From: Aromatoleum toluvorans
Lineage (GTDB): Bacteria > Pseudomonadota > Gammaproteobacteria > Burkholderiales > Rhodocyclaceae
Direction of reading: 5' to 3'
DNA length: 50,167 nt
Assembly (NCBI RefSeq): GCF_012910905.1
Contig: NZ_WTVN01000034.1
Location: 1-50,167, forward strand
Shown: one piece after another, positions 1 to 10,724 of the stretch
Layout: each line of letters begins with the position of its first letter
Numbering within the stretch: the first letter of the stretch is position 1
The notes under the pieces: model-generated
What the model was told of the DNA's origin: nothing
Seen by the model: only the letters and a program-made list of their open reading frames with translations
Databases searched by the model: none
Made by a program: the position numbers and the translations under genes

Positions 1-232
1 CCGCCCGCCCTTCCCTCTGCTCCTCATCGCGCAGCGCCTTGAGCTGCATCGCCACACCGGCAAGGAGCTGCAGCACGTCGTCGTGCAGCTCGCGGGCTAT
101 GCGCGCGCGCTCTTCGCGCACCGCGCCCGCCCGCGCCTGCGCGATCGCGCGCAGCACCGTCGTTTGCGCCTCGTCGCCGCGCGACGCATGTGCTGTTTCC
201 CGGGCGTCATGCCCCGACGACATTGCGTTCAT
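1..232 (-). CDS. NarL/UhpB-type sensor histidine kinase, N-terminal part (cut by window edge)
   Basis: The reverse strand is open from an ATG at 232 to the window edge, giving 77 residues. Around residues 43-60 it reads ERARIARELHDDVLQLL, the phosphoacceptor-helix signature of HisKA_3 kinases, in which the His of ELHDD is autophosphorylated. These kinases partner with LuxR-type (NarL/UhpA) response regulators. Only about 45 residues precede the helix and no membrane segment is visible, so the protein may be a soluble kinase. The catalytic ATPase domain and any partner regulator would lie beyond the left edge. The start is uncertain because there is no strong ribosome binding site; an in-frame ATG also lies at 223. 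Confidence 0.75.
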   Translation of the reverse strand, partial: MNAMSSGHDARETAHASRGDEAQTTVLRAIAQARAGAVREERARIARELHDDVLQLLAGVAMQLKALRDEEQREGRA

Positions 233-739
233 GGAGTGAGGGATCCGCAAGAAACGTTTTGGAATATAGTCGAAGAATGCATGCGCGACAGCGCAGCACC
301 GCTCCGGCGCGATGCGGAATGGGAAATCCCTCACATTCGCGCTGACATGCGAGGAGGACTTCGCCGCCACCCCCGTAAAGGCTGGTGACGGTGTCAAGCG
401 GGCGAACCCACGTACCGCCGCCGATCGCCGAATTTCCGCACGCATTACCCGGTATGGCTCGAACGGGCCGAGCAGATGCGCGCGGCGGATTTCCTTGCGG
501 ACGTGGAAAGGGAAAACCAGCCCGCGTAGCTTGCAATGACCGGGACATCGCCCCCTGGTGGCCGCCTGGGGCCTGCCCGCGCGAGCAAGGAAAAGGAGTC
601 AGACTCGGGCCTGCCCCCTTTTCCGGTATCCCCCTCCATGACAATTGTCACATGCGAGGGGTGCATATCGGTTCATGGCGGGAAACGCCGGGTAGCTGCT
701 ACGGTTCAAGCGGAACCACGAGCCCAATGAGGAGGGAAT
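233..739. other. Intergenic stretch, no supported gene
   Basis: About 500 bases between the divergently oriented kinase and lipoprotein genes. Open frames here have no recognisable domains and unconvincing starts. The only structure I see is a stem-loop at 589-624. The promoters of both flanking genes should lie here, but I could not pick convincing -35/-10 pairs. Confidence 0.5.
589..624. repeat. Imperfect inverted repeat containing a GTCAGACTC motif
   Basis: GGAAAAGGAG at 589-598 pairs with CCCCTTTTCC at 615-624 with one mismatch, enclosing a loop that begins GTCAGACTC. AAGGGGTCAGACTC-type motifs are often seen as dispersed palindromes in proteobacteria, sometimes near REP-associated transposase genes. 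No transposase gene is visible nearby. It could equally be a weak terminator-like hairpin. Confidence 0.4.
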
Positions 740-1555
740 ATGAAACTCGTCTATTCGCTGTTGATTCCGGCTGCAATTGCCGTCGTCGGCTGTGCCAGTC
801 CGGTGCCGGTCGCGCAGAATTTCCCGCTCAGCCACCAGAAGGTCGCACGCACCGCGCATCACTGGGATGTCGTCGCGAAGGATGTCGTCAGCCAGACGCT
901 GCAGGCGATCGCAACGAAGCCGCAGCTCCAGTCGCGTGGCGTCTATGTCGTGCCGGCGAAGAACACTGCGTTCAACACGGCGTTTCGCGAATTCATGATC
1001 ACGCACCTGGTCGATCGTGGTGCCAACGTGTCCGTCTGCAAGGTCGCACCCCAGGCAGGGGCGGGGTTCTCTGGGGATGGGAAGGACGTTGAGGTTCAAT
1101 ATGACACGCAGCTCGTCGTTCACGCCAAGTCCGGGCCTGAATACCAGCCGCCGATGCTGACGATCTTGGCGTCAGGGATTGCCGTGGTGCGCAATACGGC
1201 GCTGGCCGGACATACCACTTCGGCGACATTGGGTGGTATCGCCGCCGCCGAATGGTGGGCCGGCTACCTGGCGAGTCCAAGCCGCGCAGAGATCATCGTG
1301 ACGACGACGATCGCGGAGCAAAACCGCTTTGTGTCGAGGACGAGCGACGTCTACTACGTGCCGGACGGCGACGCGCGACTCTTCATGCAGGGGGTTTCAG
1401 GCCGAACGTTGTGCCCTGGCGAGAAGGTTGCCCGCCGGACGGCGGAGGAAACGGCGGTTGATACGGAACTGGCTAGGCAAGACATGATCGAGCGCGACAT
1501 GGCCCGAATCAATCCGGGATGGAAGAAAACCGGGGGGTTCTCTTACTCGTACTGA
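740..1555 (+). CDS. Predicted outer- or inner-membrane lipoprotein of unknown function
   Basis: A 271-residue protein with a lipoprotein signal peptide: a short basic start (MKLVYS), a hydrophobic stretch and the lipobox AVVGC, so Cys18 would be lipidated after signal peptidase II cleavage. GAGGAGG lies just upstream of the ATG and fixes the start. The mature part has no motif I recognise. A central hydrophobic segment (around residues 140-180, rich in Ala, Gly and Thr) may be membrane-associated or buried. Codon use matches the neighbours less well (lower GC). Its neighbours, a kinase and an exporter, give no clear functional hint. Confidence 0.8.
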   Translation: MKLVYSLLIPAAIAVVGCASPVPVAQNFPLSHQKVARTAHHWDVVAKDVVSQTLQAIATKPQLQSRGVYVVPAKNTAFNTAFREFMITHLVDRGANVSVCKVAPQAGAGFSGDGKDVEVQYDTQLVVHAKSGPEYQPPMLTILASGIAVVRNTALAGHTTSATLGGIAAAEWWAGYLASPSRAEIIVTTTIAEQNRFVSRTSDVYYVPDGDARLFMQGVSGRTLCPGEKVARRTAEETAVDTELARQDMIERDMARINPGWKKTGGFSYSY

Positions 1556-1867
1556 CCCGACTGCGACCATCGGTGGCCGCAGCTGCCTGCAGTAACAAGC
1601 TTGCAGGCGATGCGGGGATTCGCGCTTCAGCTCGTGGTATGCGACAACGCCATGGGCAGCGCGATCCTTCGCGGCAATGTGCAAGCCGCGCCTATATGGC
1701 ATCCAGTCCACTGACGCGCGGAGCGAAAGCGCGAGCTGCTCCTGAACAAGCTCCTTGACCTCCCGACTTCGAGCCCCGCGGCGCGGGTCAATGTGCGTGG
1801 AAGCCCGCCCGCGACATCCCCCGCCCGTCGCGCTATGCTCCCAGCGTAGCCACCTGCGGAGCTTCGC
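1556..1867. other. Intergenic stretch, nothing recognised
   Basis: About 310 bases between the lipoprotein gene and the export operon. Both strands contain open frames, but none has a domain, a good start or a family I know. The stretch should contain the lipoprotein terminator and the promoter of the export operon. An ACGCGCGG / CCGCGGCGCGGG-rich part at about 1715-1795 can fold, but no T-tract follows. Confidence 0.4.
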
Positions 1868-2614
<747 letters not shown>

Positions 2615-2618
2615 CGCC

Positions 2619-4982
2619 ATGCGCGCCATCGACCGCAAGCTGTGGCGCGACCTGTGGCACATGCGCGGGCAGGCCATCGCGATCGCGCTGGTGGTGATGT
2701 GCGGCGTCGGCACCTACGTGATGTTCCTGTCCACGCTCGGCGCGTTGCGCGCGACGCAGGACGACTATTACCGCGAGTACCGCTTCGCCGAGGTGTTCGC
2801 GACCTTGAAGCGCGCGCCGGAGTCGTTGCGCGCACGGCTCGCGGCGATCCCCGGCGTGGAGCGCGCGGAGACGCGCGTCGTGCAGCAGGTGCGGCTCGAC
2901 ATGCCGGATTTCGCCGAGCCGGTGAGCGCGCGCATGGTGTCCCTCGCCGACGATGCGCCGCATGGGCTCAACGGCCTGCACCTGCGCGAGGGACGGCTGC
3001 CGCTGCCCGGGCGCGCGGACGAGGTCGTGATCAGCACGCCCTTCGCGAAGGCGCACGCGCTGCATCCGGGCGGACGCTTCTACGCGATCCTCAACGGGCG
3101 ACGGCAGGCGCTGACGGTGGTGGGCACGGCGCTGTCGCCGGAGTTCGTGCAGCAGCTGCGCCCGGGCTCGGCCTTTCCCGATCCGAAGCGCTACGGCGTG
3201 ATGTGGATGGGGCGCAAGGCGCTGGGACAGGCCTACGACCTCGACGGTGCGTTCAACGACCTCGCGCTGAGCCTGCGCCCGGGCGCGAATGCGCAGGACG
3301 TGATCGACCGCGTCGATGCGCTGATCACACCTTTCGGCGGGCTCGGCGCGTACGCGCGCAAGGATCAGCTCTCGCACCGCTTCCTCACCCAGGAGCTGGA
3401 CCAGCTCGGCACGCTGGCCACCCTTTTCCCGACGATGTTCATGGGCGTCGCGGCCTTCCTGCTCAACGTCGTGATCAGCCGCCTGGTGACGATGCAGCGC
3501 GAGCAGATCGCGACGCTGAAGGCGTTCGGCTACGGCAACGGCGCGGTGACCGCGCATTACCTGAAGCTCGTCGCGGTGATCGCCGGCAGTGGCGTGCTCG
3601 GCGGCACGGCGCTCGGCGTGTGGCTGGGGCACGCGCTGTCCGGGATCTACATGGAGTTCTACTACTTTCCGTGGCTGCGCTTCAGCCTGCAGCCGGCAAC
3701 CGTTCTCGAGGCCGCAGGCGCGAGCCTCGCCGCGGCCGGCGCGGGCACGATCGTCGCGGTGTGGCGCGCGGCGCGCCTGAGTCCGGCGCAGGCGATGCGC
3801 CCCGAACCGCCGCCGCGCTACCGCGAGACGCTGGTCGAGAAGCTGGGCGTGAAGCGCTGGCTGTCGCAGCCGACGCGCATGATCCTGCGCCACATCTGGC
3901 GCAAACCCTTGAAGTCGGCGCTGACGGTGCTGGGCATCGCGCTCGCGTGCGGCATCATCCTGACCGGCCTGTTCCAGCGCGACACCGTCGGCTACATGAT
4001 GAACGTGCATTACGGCATGGCGCAGCGCGAGGATCTGTCGGTGGCGTTCACCGACCCCACCACCTATCGTGCGCGCTTCGATCTCGCCGGCCTGGCGGGG
4101 GTCGAGCACGTCGAGGCCTTCCGCTCCGTGCCGGTGCGGCTGCGTCACGGGCATCTGGACTATCGCACGACGATCCGCGGCATCGAACCGGACGGCGACC
4201 TGCAACGCCTCCTCGACACGAAGCTGCGGCCGGTCACGATGCCCGCCGACGGCATCCTGATGACCGACCATCTCGGCAAGATGCTGGGCGTGCGCGCGGG
4301 CGACCGCATCGTCATCGAGGTGCTGGAAGGCAACCGGCCGCTGCGCGAGGCGACCGTCGCGGGGCTGGTGAAGGAATACCTCGGCGTGGCGGCCTACATG
4401 GATCTCTCGGCGCTCAACCGCTTCATGCACGAGGGGCCGACGATCTCCGGCGCCTGGCTCGCCGTCGATCACGCGCGGCTGCAGGGGCTATACGCGCGGC
4501 TGAAGGGGTTGCCGCGCGTCGCGGGCGTGGCCGAGCGCGTGCAGGAGATCCGCAACTTCAACCGCCTGATGGACGAGACGATGCTGTTCTTCACCTACGT
4601 GTCGACGGTGTTCGCGGTGATCATCGCGTTCGGCGTGATCTACAACAGCGCGCGCATCGCGCTGACCGAGCGCGGGCGGGAGCTCGCGAGCCTGCGCGTG
4701 CTGGGCTTCACGCGCGGCGAGATCGGCTACATCCTGCTCGGCGAACTGGGCGTCCTGACGCTCGCCGCGATCCCGCTGGGGCTCAAACTGGGCGAAGGGA
4801 TGTGCTACTACATCGCGCAGACGATGCAGACCGACCTGTTCCGCGTGCCGGTCGTGCTGGTACCGCAGACCTATGCCTTCGCGGTCACGGTGGTGCTGAT
4901 CTCGGCGCTGCTGTCGGGCCTCGCGGTGCGCCGCCGCCTCGACCGACTCGACCTCATCGCGGTCCTGAAGACTCCGGAGTGA
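2619..4982 (+). CDS. ABC transporter permease with two FtsX-type membrane blocks
   Basis: A 787-residue permease. One membrane segment lies at about residues 14-38, followed by a periplasmic domain. A first FtsX block has segments near 270-290, 310-335 and 355-380. A second membrane anchor near 435-455 and a second periplasmic domain follow, then a last FtsX block near 660-690, 705-725 and 750-775. The duplicated layout means one chain could replace the usual dimer of single-block permeases. It is translationally coupled to the ATPase upstream and, after 4 bases, to the fusion protein downstream. Likely an exporter or lipid/lipoprotein-handling complex in the inner membrane. Confidence 0.88.
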   Translation: MRAIDRKLWRDLWHMRGQAIAIALVVMCGVGTYVMFLSTLGALRATQDDYYREYRFAEVFATLKRAPESLRARLAAIPGVERAETRVVQQVRLDMPDFAEPVSARMVSLADDAPHGLNGLHLREGRLPLPGRADEVVISTPFAKAHALHPGGRFYAILNGRRQALTVVGTALSPEFVQQLRPGSAFPDPKRYGVMWMGRKALGQAYDLDGAFNDLALSLRPGANAQDVIDRVDALITPFGGLGAYARKDQLSHRFLTQELDQLGTLATLFPTMFMGVAAFLLNVVISRLVTMQREQIATLKAFGYGNGAVTAHYLKLVAVIAGSGVLGGTALGVWLGHALSGIYMEFYYFPWLRFSLQPATVLEAAGASLAAAGAGTIVAVWRAARLSPAQAMRPEPPPRYRETLVEKLGVKRWLSQPTRMILRHIWRKPLKSALTVLGIALACGIILTGLFQRDTVGYMMNVHYGMAQREDLSVAFTDPTTYRARFDLAGLAGVEHVEAFRSVPVRLRHGHLDYRTTIRGIEPDGDLQRLLDTKLRPVTMPADGILMTDHLGKMLGVRAGDRIVIEVLEGNRPLREATVAGLVKEYLGVAAYMDLSALNRFMHEGPTISGAWLAVDHARLQGLYARLKGLPRVAGVAERVQEIRNFNRLMDETMLFFTYVSTVFAVIIAFGVIYNSARIALTERGRELASLRVLGFTRGEIGYILLGELGVLTLAAIPLGLKLGEGMCYYIAQTMQTDLFRVPVVLVPQTYAFAVTVVLISALLSGLAVRRRLDRLDLIAVLKTPE

Positions 4983-4986
4983 AACC

Positions 4987-6183
<1,197 letters not shown>

Positions 6184-6223
6184 AGGGTCAGGACGCAGTC
6201 GATCGACCGCCGGCGAGGCTTTG

Positions 6224-6263
6224 TTGCCGACCCGTTGCGCGATGTTTATACTGCGTTTAAACA
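6224..6263 (+). promoter_or_regulatory. Predicted mazEF promoter with overlapping palindromic operator
   Basis: A sigma70-like promoter reads TTGCCG (6224-6229), 17 bases, TATACT (6247-6252). An inverted repeat, TGTTTA at 6243-6248 and TAAACA at 6258-6263, overlaps the -10 box. It lies 16 bases before the antitoxin ATG. Autorepression by the MazE-MazF complex through such a palindrome is usual for this family. Confidence 0.6.
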
Positions 6264-6279
6264 TCCGAGGGCGCGCGCC

Positions 6280-6531
6280 ATGACCGAAGCAATTCTTGCC
6301 ATCAAGCACTGGGGCAACAGCCTCGGCGTGCGCCTGCCCGCTGCCGTCGCGCGCGAGGCCCGTCTGGATGCCGATCAGCAGGTACGGATCACGGTCGAGG
6401 AAGGCCGCGTCGTGATCACGCCCCTTGCACCGGAGAAACTCAGCCTCGAGCAAAGGCTTGCCCGCTTCGATCCGGAACGGCACGGCGGCGAAGCGATGGC
6501 GAGCCCGAACGTCGGGGCCGAACGGTGGTGA
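6280..6531 (+). CDS. mazE: MazE-like antitoxin (AbrB/SpoVT fold)
   Basis: An 83-residue protein beginning MTEAILAIKHWGNSLGVRLP. The KWGNSLGVRLP-like segment is the DNA-binding swapped-hairpin of MazE/AbrB proteins; the C-terminal half would wrap the toxin. The ATG at 6280 is chosen over an upstream in-frame TTG because it lies just after the palindromic operator. Its stop codon overlaps the toxin start, giving coupled translation. It neutralises the toxin and probably represses the pair. Confidence 0.85.
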   Translation: MTEAILAIKHWGNSLGVRLPAAVAREARLDADQQVRITVEEGRVVITPLAPEKLSLEQRLARFDPERHGGEAMASPNVGAERW

Positions 6532-6908
6532 GCGCGCGCGGCAAGGCGCCGTGGGCGCCCGACCGCCAGGACATCATCTGGATCGACTGCAATCCGCAGG
6601 CCGGCCGCGAAATGCGCGACCGCCACCCCTTCCTGGTGCTCTCGCCGCGCGCCTTCAACGAACGCACCTCGCTGGTCATCGGCCTGCCGATGACGACCGC
6701 CGAGTACAACGCCGACAATCCCTTCGCAATCGCCGCGGGAACGGCCGGCGGACGCCGCACCGGCAAGACCAGCTATGTTCTTTGCCACCAGCCCAAGTCG
6801 TTCGACTGGCGCGTGCGCGAGGCCGCGCCGCACCCGATGAAGCGGATGGCGGATGAACTGTTTGCGGAGGCGTGCGCGGTACTGAACCAGATCGTGTGCC
6901 TGGCGTAA
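6525..6908 (+). CDS. mazF: MazF/PemK-like endoribonuclease toxin
   Basis: A 127-residue protein of the PemK/MazF (CcdB fold) family. The family's first beta-strand region reads DIIWIDCNPQAGREMRDRHP, where the usual motif is GDIvwvdfdPt.G.Eq...RP. The segments LVLSPRAFNERTSLVIGLPMT and KTSYVLCHQPKSFDW match the later strands. It starts at GTG 6525, or at the adjacent GTG 6528, overlapping the mazE stop. MazF toxins cut mRNA at short motifs. The pair faces the minus-strand catabolic cluster and probably serves stress response or stabilisation. Confidence 0.85.
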   Translation: MVSARGKAPWAPDRQDIIWIDCNPQAGREMRDRHPFLVLSPRAFNERTSLVIGLPMTTAEYNADNPFAIAAGTAGGRRTGKTSYVLCHQPKSFDWRVREAAPHPMKRMADELFAEACAVLNQIVCLA

Positions 6909-6930
6909 GTCCCGCGCATCGGGGGGAATC

Positions 6931-7614
6931 TCAGGCGGGCTCGCGCTGCGGCGCTTCGAAATCCTTCGGGATCTTCGCCAGCGCGGTCTTGCCCTTGGCC
7001 GTCAGGAAAGGCTCGACGAGGAGCTGCAGGCCTTCCTCGACGTATTCGGCGAGGCTGAAGCGGTCGTCGAAGGCCCAGTGCTTGAGCGCCCAGGCGTGGG
7101 CGAAATTGACGATCTGGTAGCACAGCAGGTATTCGTTCACCGGCCGCATGAAGCCGCCCGTGGTGCACGCGCGGATGGTCTTTTCGATCATGCGGTTGGT
7201 GCGCGTCTCGCCGTCCTTGATGAGCACGCGCCGGTCCGCGCGCAGCGACTTGGTGGAACGGTAGGCGAGCACCGTGGCGTCGCGCTGGGCGTCGACGACC
7301 GCGCAGTAGGCCCACACCGCGCGGCACAGGCGCTCGACCGGGTGCGTGAGGCCTTCGATCTGGCGCGGGATCTCCTGCTCGTAGGTGTCGAGCACGTTCT
7401 TCAGCGTCAGGAACAGGATGTCGTCCTTGTCGCCGAAGTACTGGTAGATCAGGCCGGTGCTGACCTTGGCCTCGCGGGCGATCTGCAGAATCGTCGTCGT
7501 GTAGTAGCCCTGCTCGGAGAAGAGCTTGGTGGCGGCGCTGATGATCTGGTGACGGCGCTCCTCGACCAGCTTCGGGTCCGTGACCACGCTTTTGACGCTT
7601 TCTGCTGAACTCAT
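6931..7614 (-). CDS. TetR-family regulator, probable controller of the alicyclic/bzd regulon
   Basis: A 227-residue TetR protein. The helix-turn-helix lies at about residues 30-60 (TTTILQIAREAKVSTGLIYQYFGDKDDI), followed by a ligand-binding domain. The ATG at 7614 is preferred because GAGGGA lies six bases upstream, whereas the ATG at 7620 touches it. It is the only TetR gene in the window, and seven TetR-type palindromes lie before the transcription units of the 9.6-24.8 kb region, so it is the likely repressor. TetR proteins of this kind (FadR, LiuR, MbdR, AliR) sense acyl-CoA esters; cyclohexanecarboxyl-CoA or benzoyl-CoA would be my guess. It could be an AliR counterpart, but I cannot confirm this. 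Confidence 0.85.
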   Translation of the reverse strand: MSSAESVKSVVTDPKLVEERRHQIISAATKLFSEQGYYTTTILQIAREAKVSTGLIYQYFGDKDDILFLTLKNVLDTYEQEIPRQIEGLTHPVERLCRAVWAYCAVVDAQRDATVLAYRSTKSLRADRRVLIKDGETRTNRMIEKTIRACTTGGFMRPVNEYLLCYQIVNFAHAWALKHWAFDDRFSLAEYVEEGLQLLVEPFLTAKGKTALAKIPKDFEAPQREPA

Positions 7615-7716
7615 GTCCATTCCCTCGGTGAACCATTGCCGCAAAGCCCGGCGTCGGCCGGACGCCGTATTGTGCCACCGGAACAGCCGGGTTTCCGCGT
7701 CGCCTTGCCGCCCGCC

Positions 7717-8472
7717 TTACTGACGGTTCAGAAAGCCGCGCACGCGCTCCTGCGTCTCGCCGTCCGCGAGCAAGGCGGCGCTGCCGGCGAGTTCGACTTC
7801 GTAGCCGTCCGCGCGCCCTGCCACCGCGACCTCGATGCAGTGCTTGCACTCGGCGATCGCCTTCGCGGGCAGGGCCGCGAGGCGCGCGACCAGGGCAGCG
7901 ACGAATGCCGGCAACTCGGCGGCCGGGACGACCCAGTGCGCGCAGCCCAGGGCGACCGCGTCGGCGCCGGCAAGGACCTCCGCGCCGAGGATCAGGCGCC
8001 TGGCCACGGCTTCGCCGCAGATGCGCGTCATGCGCTGGGTACCGCCGGCGGCGGGCAGCAGGCCGAGGCGCGCTTCGGGCAGGCCCACTTTCGCGCTGTC
8101 GGCGACCACACGCAGGTCGCAGGCGAGCGCGAGTTCGAAGCCGCCCCCCATCGCCGCGCCGTTGATTTCGGCGACGGTCACTTGCGGCAGGCGTTCGAGG
8201 CGGGCGTAGATTTCCTGCATCCGGCGGGTGATCGCGATCATTTTCACGCGCCCGGCCTCGGTGGCGAACAGCGAACCGATCAGTTCGAGGTCGGCGCCGG
8301 CGCAGAACAGTCGTTCGCCGCTACGGATGCGCAGCACATTCACGTGGCGCAGGGTTTCGAGTTCGGCAAGGATGCGATCGAACTGTTCGATCCATTCCTC
8401 GTTGATCGCATTGACCGGCGCGCGGCACAGCGTCACGGTCGCAACCGAATCTTCAATCGTCAGCGAAATCAT
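7717..8472 (-). CDS. Enoyl-CoA hydratase, candidate cyclohex-1-ene-carboxyl-CoA hydratase (BadK-like)
   Basis: A 251-residue crotonase. Both catalytic glutamates of true hydratases are present: one in GGGFELALACD and one in LPEARLGLLPAAGGTQR. The oxyanion-hole segment is CAGADL. In the context of a BadH-like dehydrogenase, an acyl-CoA ligase and an acyl-CoA dehydrogenase, the likely reaction is water addition to a cyclic enoyl-CoA, the BadK step. AAAGGAC precedes the ATG. The TetR gene follows 102 bases downstream on the same strand. An ordinary fatty-acid hydratase is the alternative. Confidence 0.75.
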   Translation of the reverse strand: MISLTIEDSVATVTLCRAPVNAINEEWIEQFDRILAELETLRHVNVLRIRSGERLFCAGADLELIGSLFATEAGRVKMIAITRRMQEIYARLERLPQVTVAEINGAAMGGGFELALACDLRVVADSAKVGLPEARLGLLPAAGGTQRMTRICGEAVARRLILGAEVLAGADAVALGCAHWVVPAAELPAFVAALVARLAALPAKAIAECKHCIEVAVAGRADGYEVELAGSAALLADGETQERVRGFLNRQ

Positions 8473-8777
8473 TGCGATGTCCTTTTGCGCCAGGGCGCCG
8501 TCAAACCGGGTACCGGTCGGGCCGAAGCCTGTCGAAGCCCTGCTGAACCCGGCCCTTCGACAAGCTCAGGGCGAACGGCCGTGTTTTCGATTGCCGCCTT
8601 TGCTAAAAAACGGGGCGCCGCCGGCCTCTGCGCACATCAGAGGAGGATTCGTTGGCAGAACGCACAGGCCGCCTGCGCGACGCCCCTCTCAAACCGGCCG
8701 GTGAAACTGCGCGTCAAACCGGCCGTACCGCGAGACGCAACCGGGCGGCGGGGACGGCCGCCCGGCGCGCCGGAACC
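8473..8777. other. Gap between two crotonase genes with a REP-like element
   Basis: 305 bases. It holds a stem-loop repeat at 8521-8580 and a short GC-rich stretch with CAAACCGGCCG occurring twice near 8693 and 8717. No GAATGAA-type operator is visible here, so the downstream hydratase and TetR genes may be read through from upstream or have a promoter of their own that I cannot see. Confidence 0.5.
8521..8580. repeat. REP-like palindrome (CTGTCGAAG family), copy 1
   Basis: AGCCTGTCGAAG at 8526-8537 pairs with CTTCGACAAGCT at 8555-8566 (one mismatch), followed by CAGGGCGAACGG. The same sequence family occurs at 16903-16963. Such GAGCCTGTCGAAG palindromes are common dispersed extragenic repeats in betaproteobacteria and often act at transcript ends. 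Confidence 0.7.
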
Positions 8778-9596
8778 TCAATCGCCCTCGAACTTCGGCA
8801 CCTGCTTGTTCACGAAGGCGTTGTAGGCGCGCGTGAAGTCCTGCGTCTGCATGCAGATCGCCTGAGCTTCAGCCTCGGTCTCGAGCGCCTGCTCGATGGT
8901 CTGGTTCCATTCCTGGTGCAGGCACTTCTTCGTCATCGAGTGCGCGAACGCGGGGCCGTTGGCGAGCGACAGCGCCATCTCCTGCGCCTTCGCGAGCACC
9001 TTCTCGGCGGGGACGAGGTCGTTGTAGTAGCCCCACGCGCGGCCCTCCTCGGCGCTCATCGAGCGGCCGGTGTAGAGCAGCTCGGAGGCGCGCCCCTGGC
9101 CGATGATGCGCGGCAGGATGCTGCACGCGCCCATGTCGCAGCCGGCGAGGCCGACGCGCACGAACAGGAAGGCGGTCTTCGCCTCGGGCGTCGCGTAGCG
9201 CAGGTCGGACGCCATCGAGATGATCGCGCCGGCGCCGGCGCAGATGCCGTCGACCGCCGAGATGATGGGCTGCGGGCAGTTGCGCATCTCCTTCACGAGG
9301 TTGCCGGTCATGCGCGTGAAGGTGAGCAGGCCGTTCATGTCCATCTTCGTCAGCGGCCCGATGATGTCATGCACGTCGCCGCCGGAGCAGAAGTTGCCGC
9401 CCGCGCCGGTGATCACCACCGCGCGCACGTCCTCGGCGTACTGCAGCTTGATGAAGGTGTCGCGCAGCTCGGCGTAGCTCTCGAAGGTGAGCGGGTTCTT
9501 GCGCTCGGGGCGGTTCAGCGTGATGGTCGCGACGCGGTCGGCGACCTCGAACTTGAAGTGTTCCGGACGCCATTCGGCGGCTTTGAGCTTGTACAT
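8778..9596 (-). CDS. Crotonase-superfamily protein without the hydratase glutamates; candidate ring-opening hydrolase (BadI role)
   Basis: A 272-residue crotonase. The first glutamate position reads [13 protein letters not shown] and the second [14 protein letters not shown], so both hydratase glutamates are missing, while an Asp remains at the position used by dienoyl-CoA isomerases and MenB/BadI-type enzymes. It is therefore unlikely to hydrate a double bond. Next to a BadH-like gene, the expected partner is BadI, which opens 2-ketocyclohexanecarboxyl-CoA to pimelyl-CoA. Similar crotonases also occur, from memory, in 2-aminobenzoyl-CoA/salicylyl-CoA clusters. The ATG at 9596 follows AAGGAGAC. 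A TetR-type palindrome lies 26-45 bases upstream. Confidence 0.7.
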   Translation of the reverse strand: MYKLKAAEWRPEHFKFEVADRVATITLNRPERKNPLTFESYAELRDTFIKLQYAEDVRAVVITGAGGNFCSGGDVHDIIGPLTKMDMNGLLTFTRMTGNLVKEMRNCPQPIISAVDGICAGAGAIISMASDLRYATPEAKTAFLFVRVGLAGCDMGACSILPRIIGQGRASELLYTGRSMSAEEGRAWGYYNDLVPAEKVLAKAQEMALSLANGPAFAHSMTKKCLHQEWNQTIEQALETEAEAQAICMQTQDFTRAYNAFVNKQVPKFEGD

Positions 9597-9621
9597 GAGA
9601 GTCTCCTTGGGATGATTCGGT

Positions 9622-9641
9622 ATGAGAATGAACACTCACTC
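9622..9641 (-). promoter_or_regulatory. TetR-type operator O1 before the 8778-9596 crotonase
   Basis: On the minus strand it reads GAGTGAGTGTTCATTCTCAT, matching the consensus GAnTGAATnnTCGTTCAnTC at most positions; it is the weakest of seven copies. It lies 26-45 bases before the crotonase ATG and touches the stop codon of the badH-like gene. Confidence 0.45.
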
Positions 9642-10386
9642 AGCCAGCGAGCGTGAGACCGCCGCTGACGCTGATGACCTGGCCGGTGATGAAGCTCGCG
9701 CGCTCGCTGGCGAAGAACAGCACGGCGTCGGCGAGCTCGGACGGCTTGGCGAGGCGGCGCATCGGCGTGGCCTTGACGAAGGCTTCCTGGTGCTTTTCCG
9801 GCACCGCGCGCAGCAGCGGCGTGTCGGTCGGGCCGGGGCACACGCAGTTCACGTTGATGTTGTAGCGCGCGACCTCGCGGGCGAGCGACTTGGTGAAGGC
9901 GATCGCGCCGCCCTTGGCGCCCGAATACACGGTCTCGCCCAGGCTGCCGACGCGGCCGGCGTCGCTCGACACGGTGACGATCTTGCCCGAGCCGCGCTCG
10001 ATCATCTGCTGCAGGAAGGCCTGCGACACCGCGACCGGCCCGAGCAGGTTGAGGTCGATGACCTTGCGCCAGAAGTCGGGCGTGTTCTCCATGAAGGGCT
10101 GGATTTTGCCCCAGCCGGCGACGTTGGCGACGATGTCGACCTGGCCATGGCGACGATAGGCTTCGTCGCGGAAGGCGTGGATGGAGTCGATGTCGGTGAC
10201 GTCGAGGCGGACGAAGTCGACGTCCAGGCGCTGCTCGGCGAGCAGGCCGGCCGCGGCCGCGCCCTTGGCCGCATCGATGTCGCCGATCACGACCTTCGCG
10301 CCCGCCCGCGCCAGCGTCTCCGCCGTCGCATACCCGATCCCCGATGCGCCGCCCGTGACGACGGCCGTTTTGCCTTGCAGGTTCAT
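9640..10386 (-). CDS. badH: SDR dehydrogenase, 2-hydroxycyclohexanecarboxyl-CoA dehydrogenase (BadH-like)
   Basis: A 248-residue short-chain dehydrogenase: nucleotide-binding TGGASGIG at residues 11-18, the family's NNAG replaced by NVAG, and catalytic Ser then YSGAK. The stretches SSDAGRVGSLGETVY, NCVCPGPTDTPLL and TGQVISVSGGLTLAG strongly recall Rhodopseudomonas palustris BadH as I remember it. BadH oxidises 2-hydroxycyclohexanecarboxyl-CoA to the 2-keto ester with NAD. The ATG at 10386 is chosen because GAGGAGACAGAC directly precedes it; an ATG at 10404 would put that site inside the gene. A TTGACT promoter and a TetR-type operator lie about 105 bases upstream. Confidence 0.75.
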   Translation of the reverse strand: MNLQGKTAVVTGGASGIGYATAETLARAGAKVVIGDIDAAKGAAAAGLLAEQRLDVDFVRLDVTDIDSIHAFRDEAYRRHGQVDIVANVAGWGKIQPFMENTPDFWRKVIDLNLLGPVAVSQAFLQQMIERGSGKIVTVSSDAGRVGSLGETVYSGAKGGAIAFTKSLAREVARYNINVNCVCPGPTDTPLLRAVPEKHQEAFVKATPMRRLAKPSELADAVLFFASERASFITGQVISVSGGLTLAG

Positions 10387-10490
10387 GTCTGTCTCCTCAT
10401 TCACCAGTCATTCGAGCCTGGGACGTCTGCGCGTGCGCCGCCCCGCTTCCCGTTTGCTGCAGCGTTCCGTGTCCGGTTCCGCCAGCAGTT

Positions 10491-10525
10491 GAATGAATGA
10501 TCGTTCAGTCAATTCATCAAGTCAA
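10491..10525 (-). promoter_or_regulatory. badH promoter with TetR-type operator O2
   Basis: The palindrome GAATGAATGATCGTTCAGTC (10491-10510, plus strand) overlaps a minus-strand promoter: -35 TTGACT at 10520-10525, 17 bases, and a poor -10 GATCAT at 10497-10502. The same layout (TTGACT, 17 bases, operator over the -10) occurs before the SDR at 17015. Repressor binding would block RNA polymerase. Confidence 0.65.
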
Positions 10526-10694
10526 CCCCTTGGCGCGAATTTCAGCGCAATGGGTCAGGCACCTGTCCTGCGCGATGATGGGTCCGGCAGCCCGATACGA
10601 TTCGGGTTTAACCCTTTGGCGGCTTGCTGATGCCCGTCGACGGGCTCAGGAAGAATGGGTATGGACGACGCCGTATAAATGCCAATCGCACTAA

Positions 10695-10724
10695 TGCACA
10701 CGGCCGGAAATCCGGCCGTGTGCA
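10695..10724. terminator. Perfect 14-bp hairpin downstream of the ligase operon
   Basis: TGCACACGGCCGGA at 10695-10708 and TCCGGCCGTGTGCA at 10711-10724 are perfect reverse complements with two bases between them. It lies 122 bases beyond the ligase stop. No long T-tract follows on the minus strand, so it may terminate inefficiently or be a protein-binding or cruciform site. Confidence 0.5.

Noticed and set aside
6931-7614. Naming the TetR gene mbdR or aliR
   Set aside because: MbdR binds, as I recall, ATAC-N10-GTAT palindromes, which differ from those here. AliR is plausible but I cannot compare sequences, so no symbol was given.
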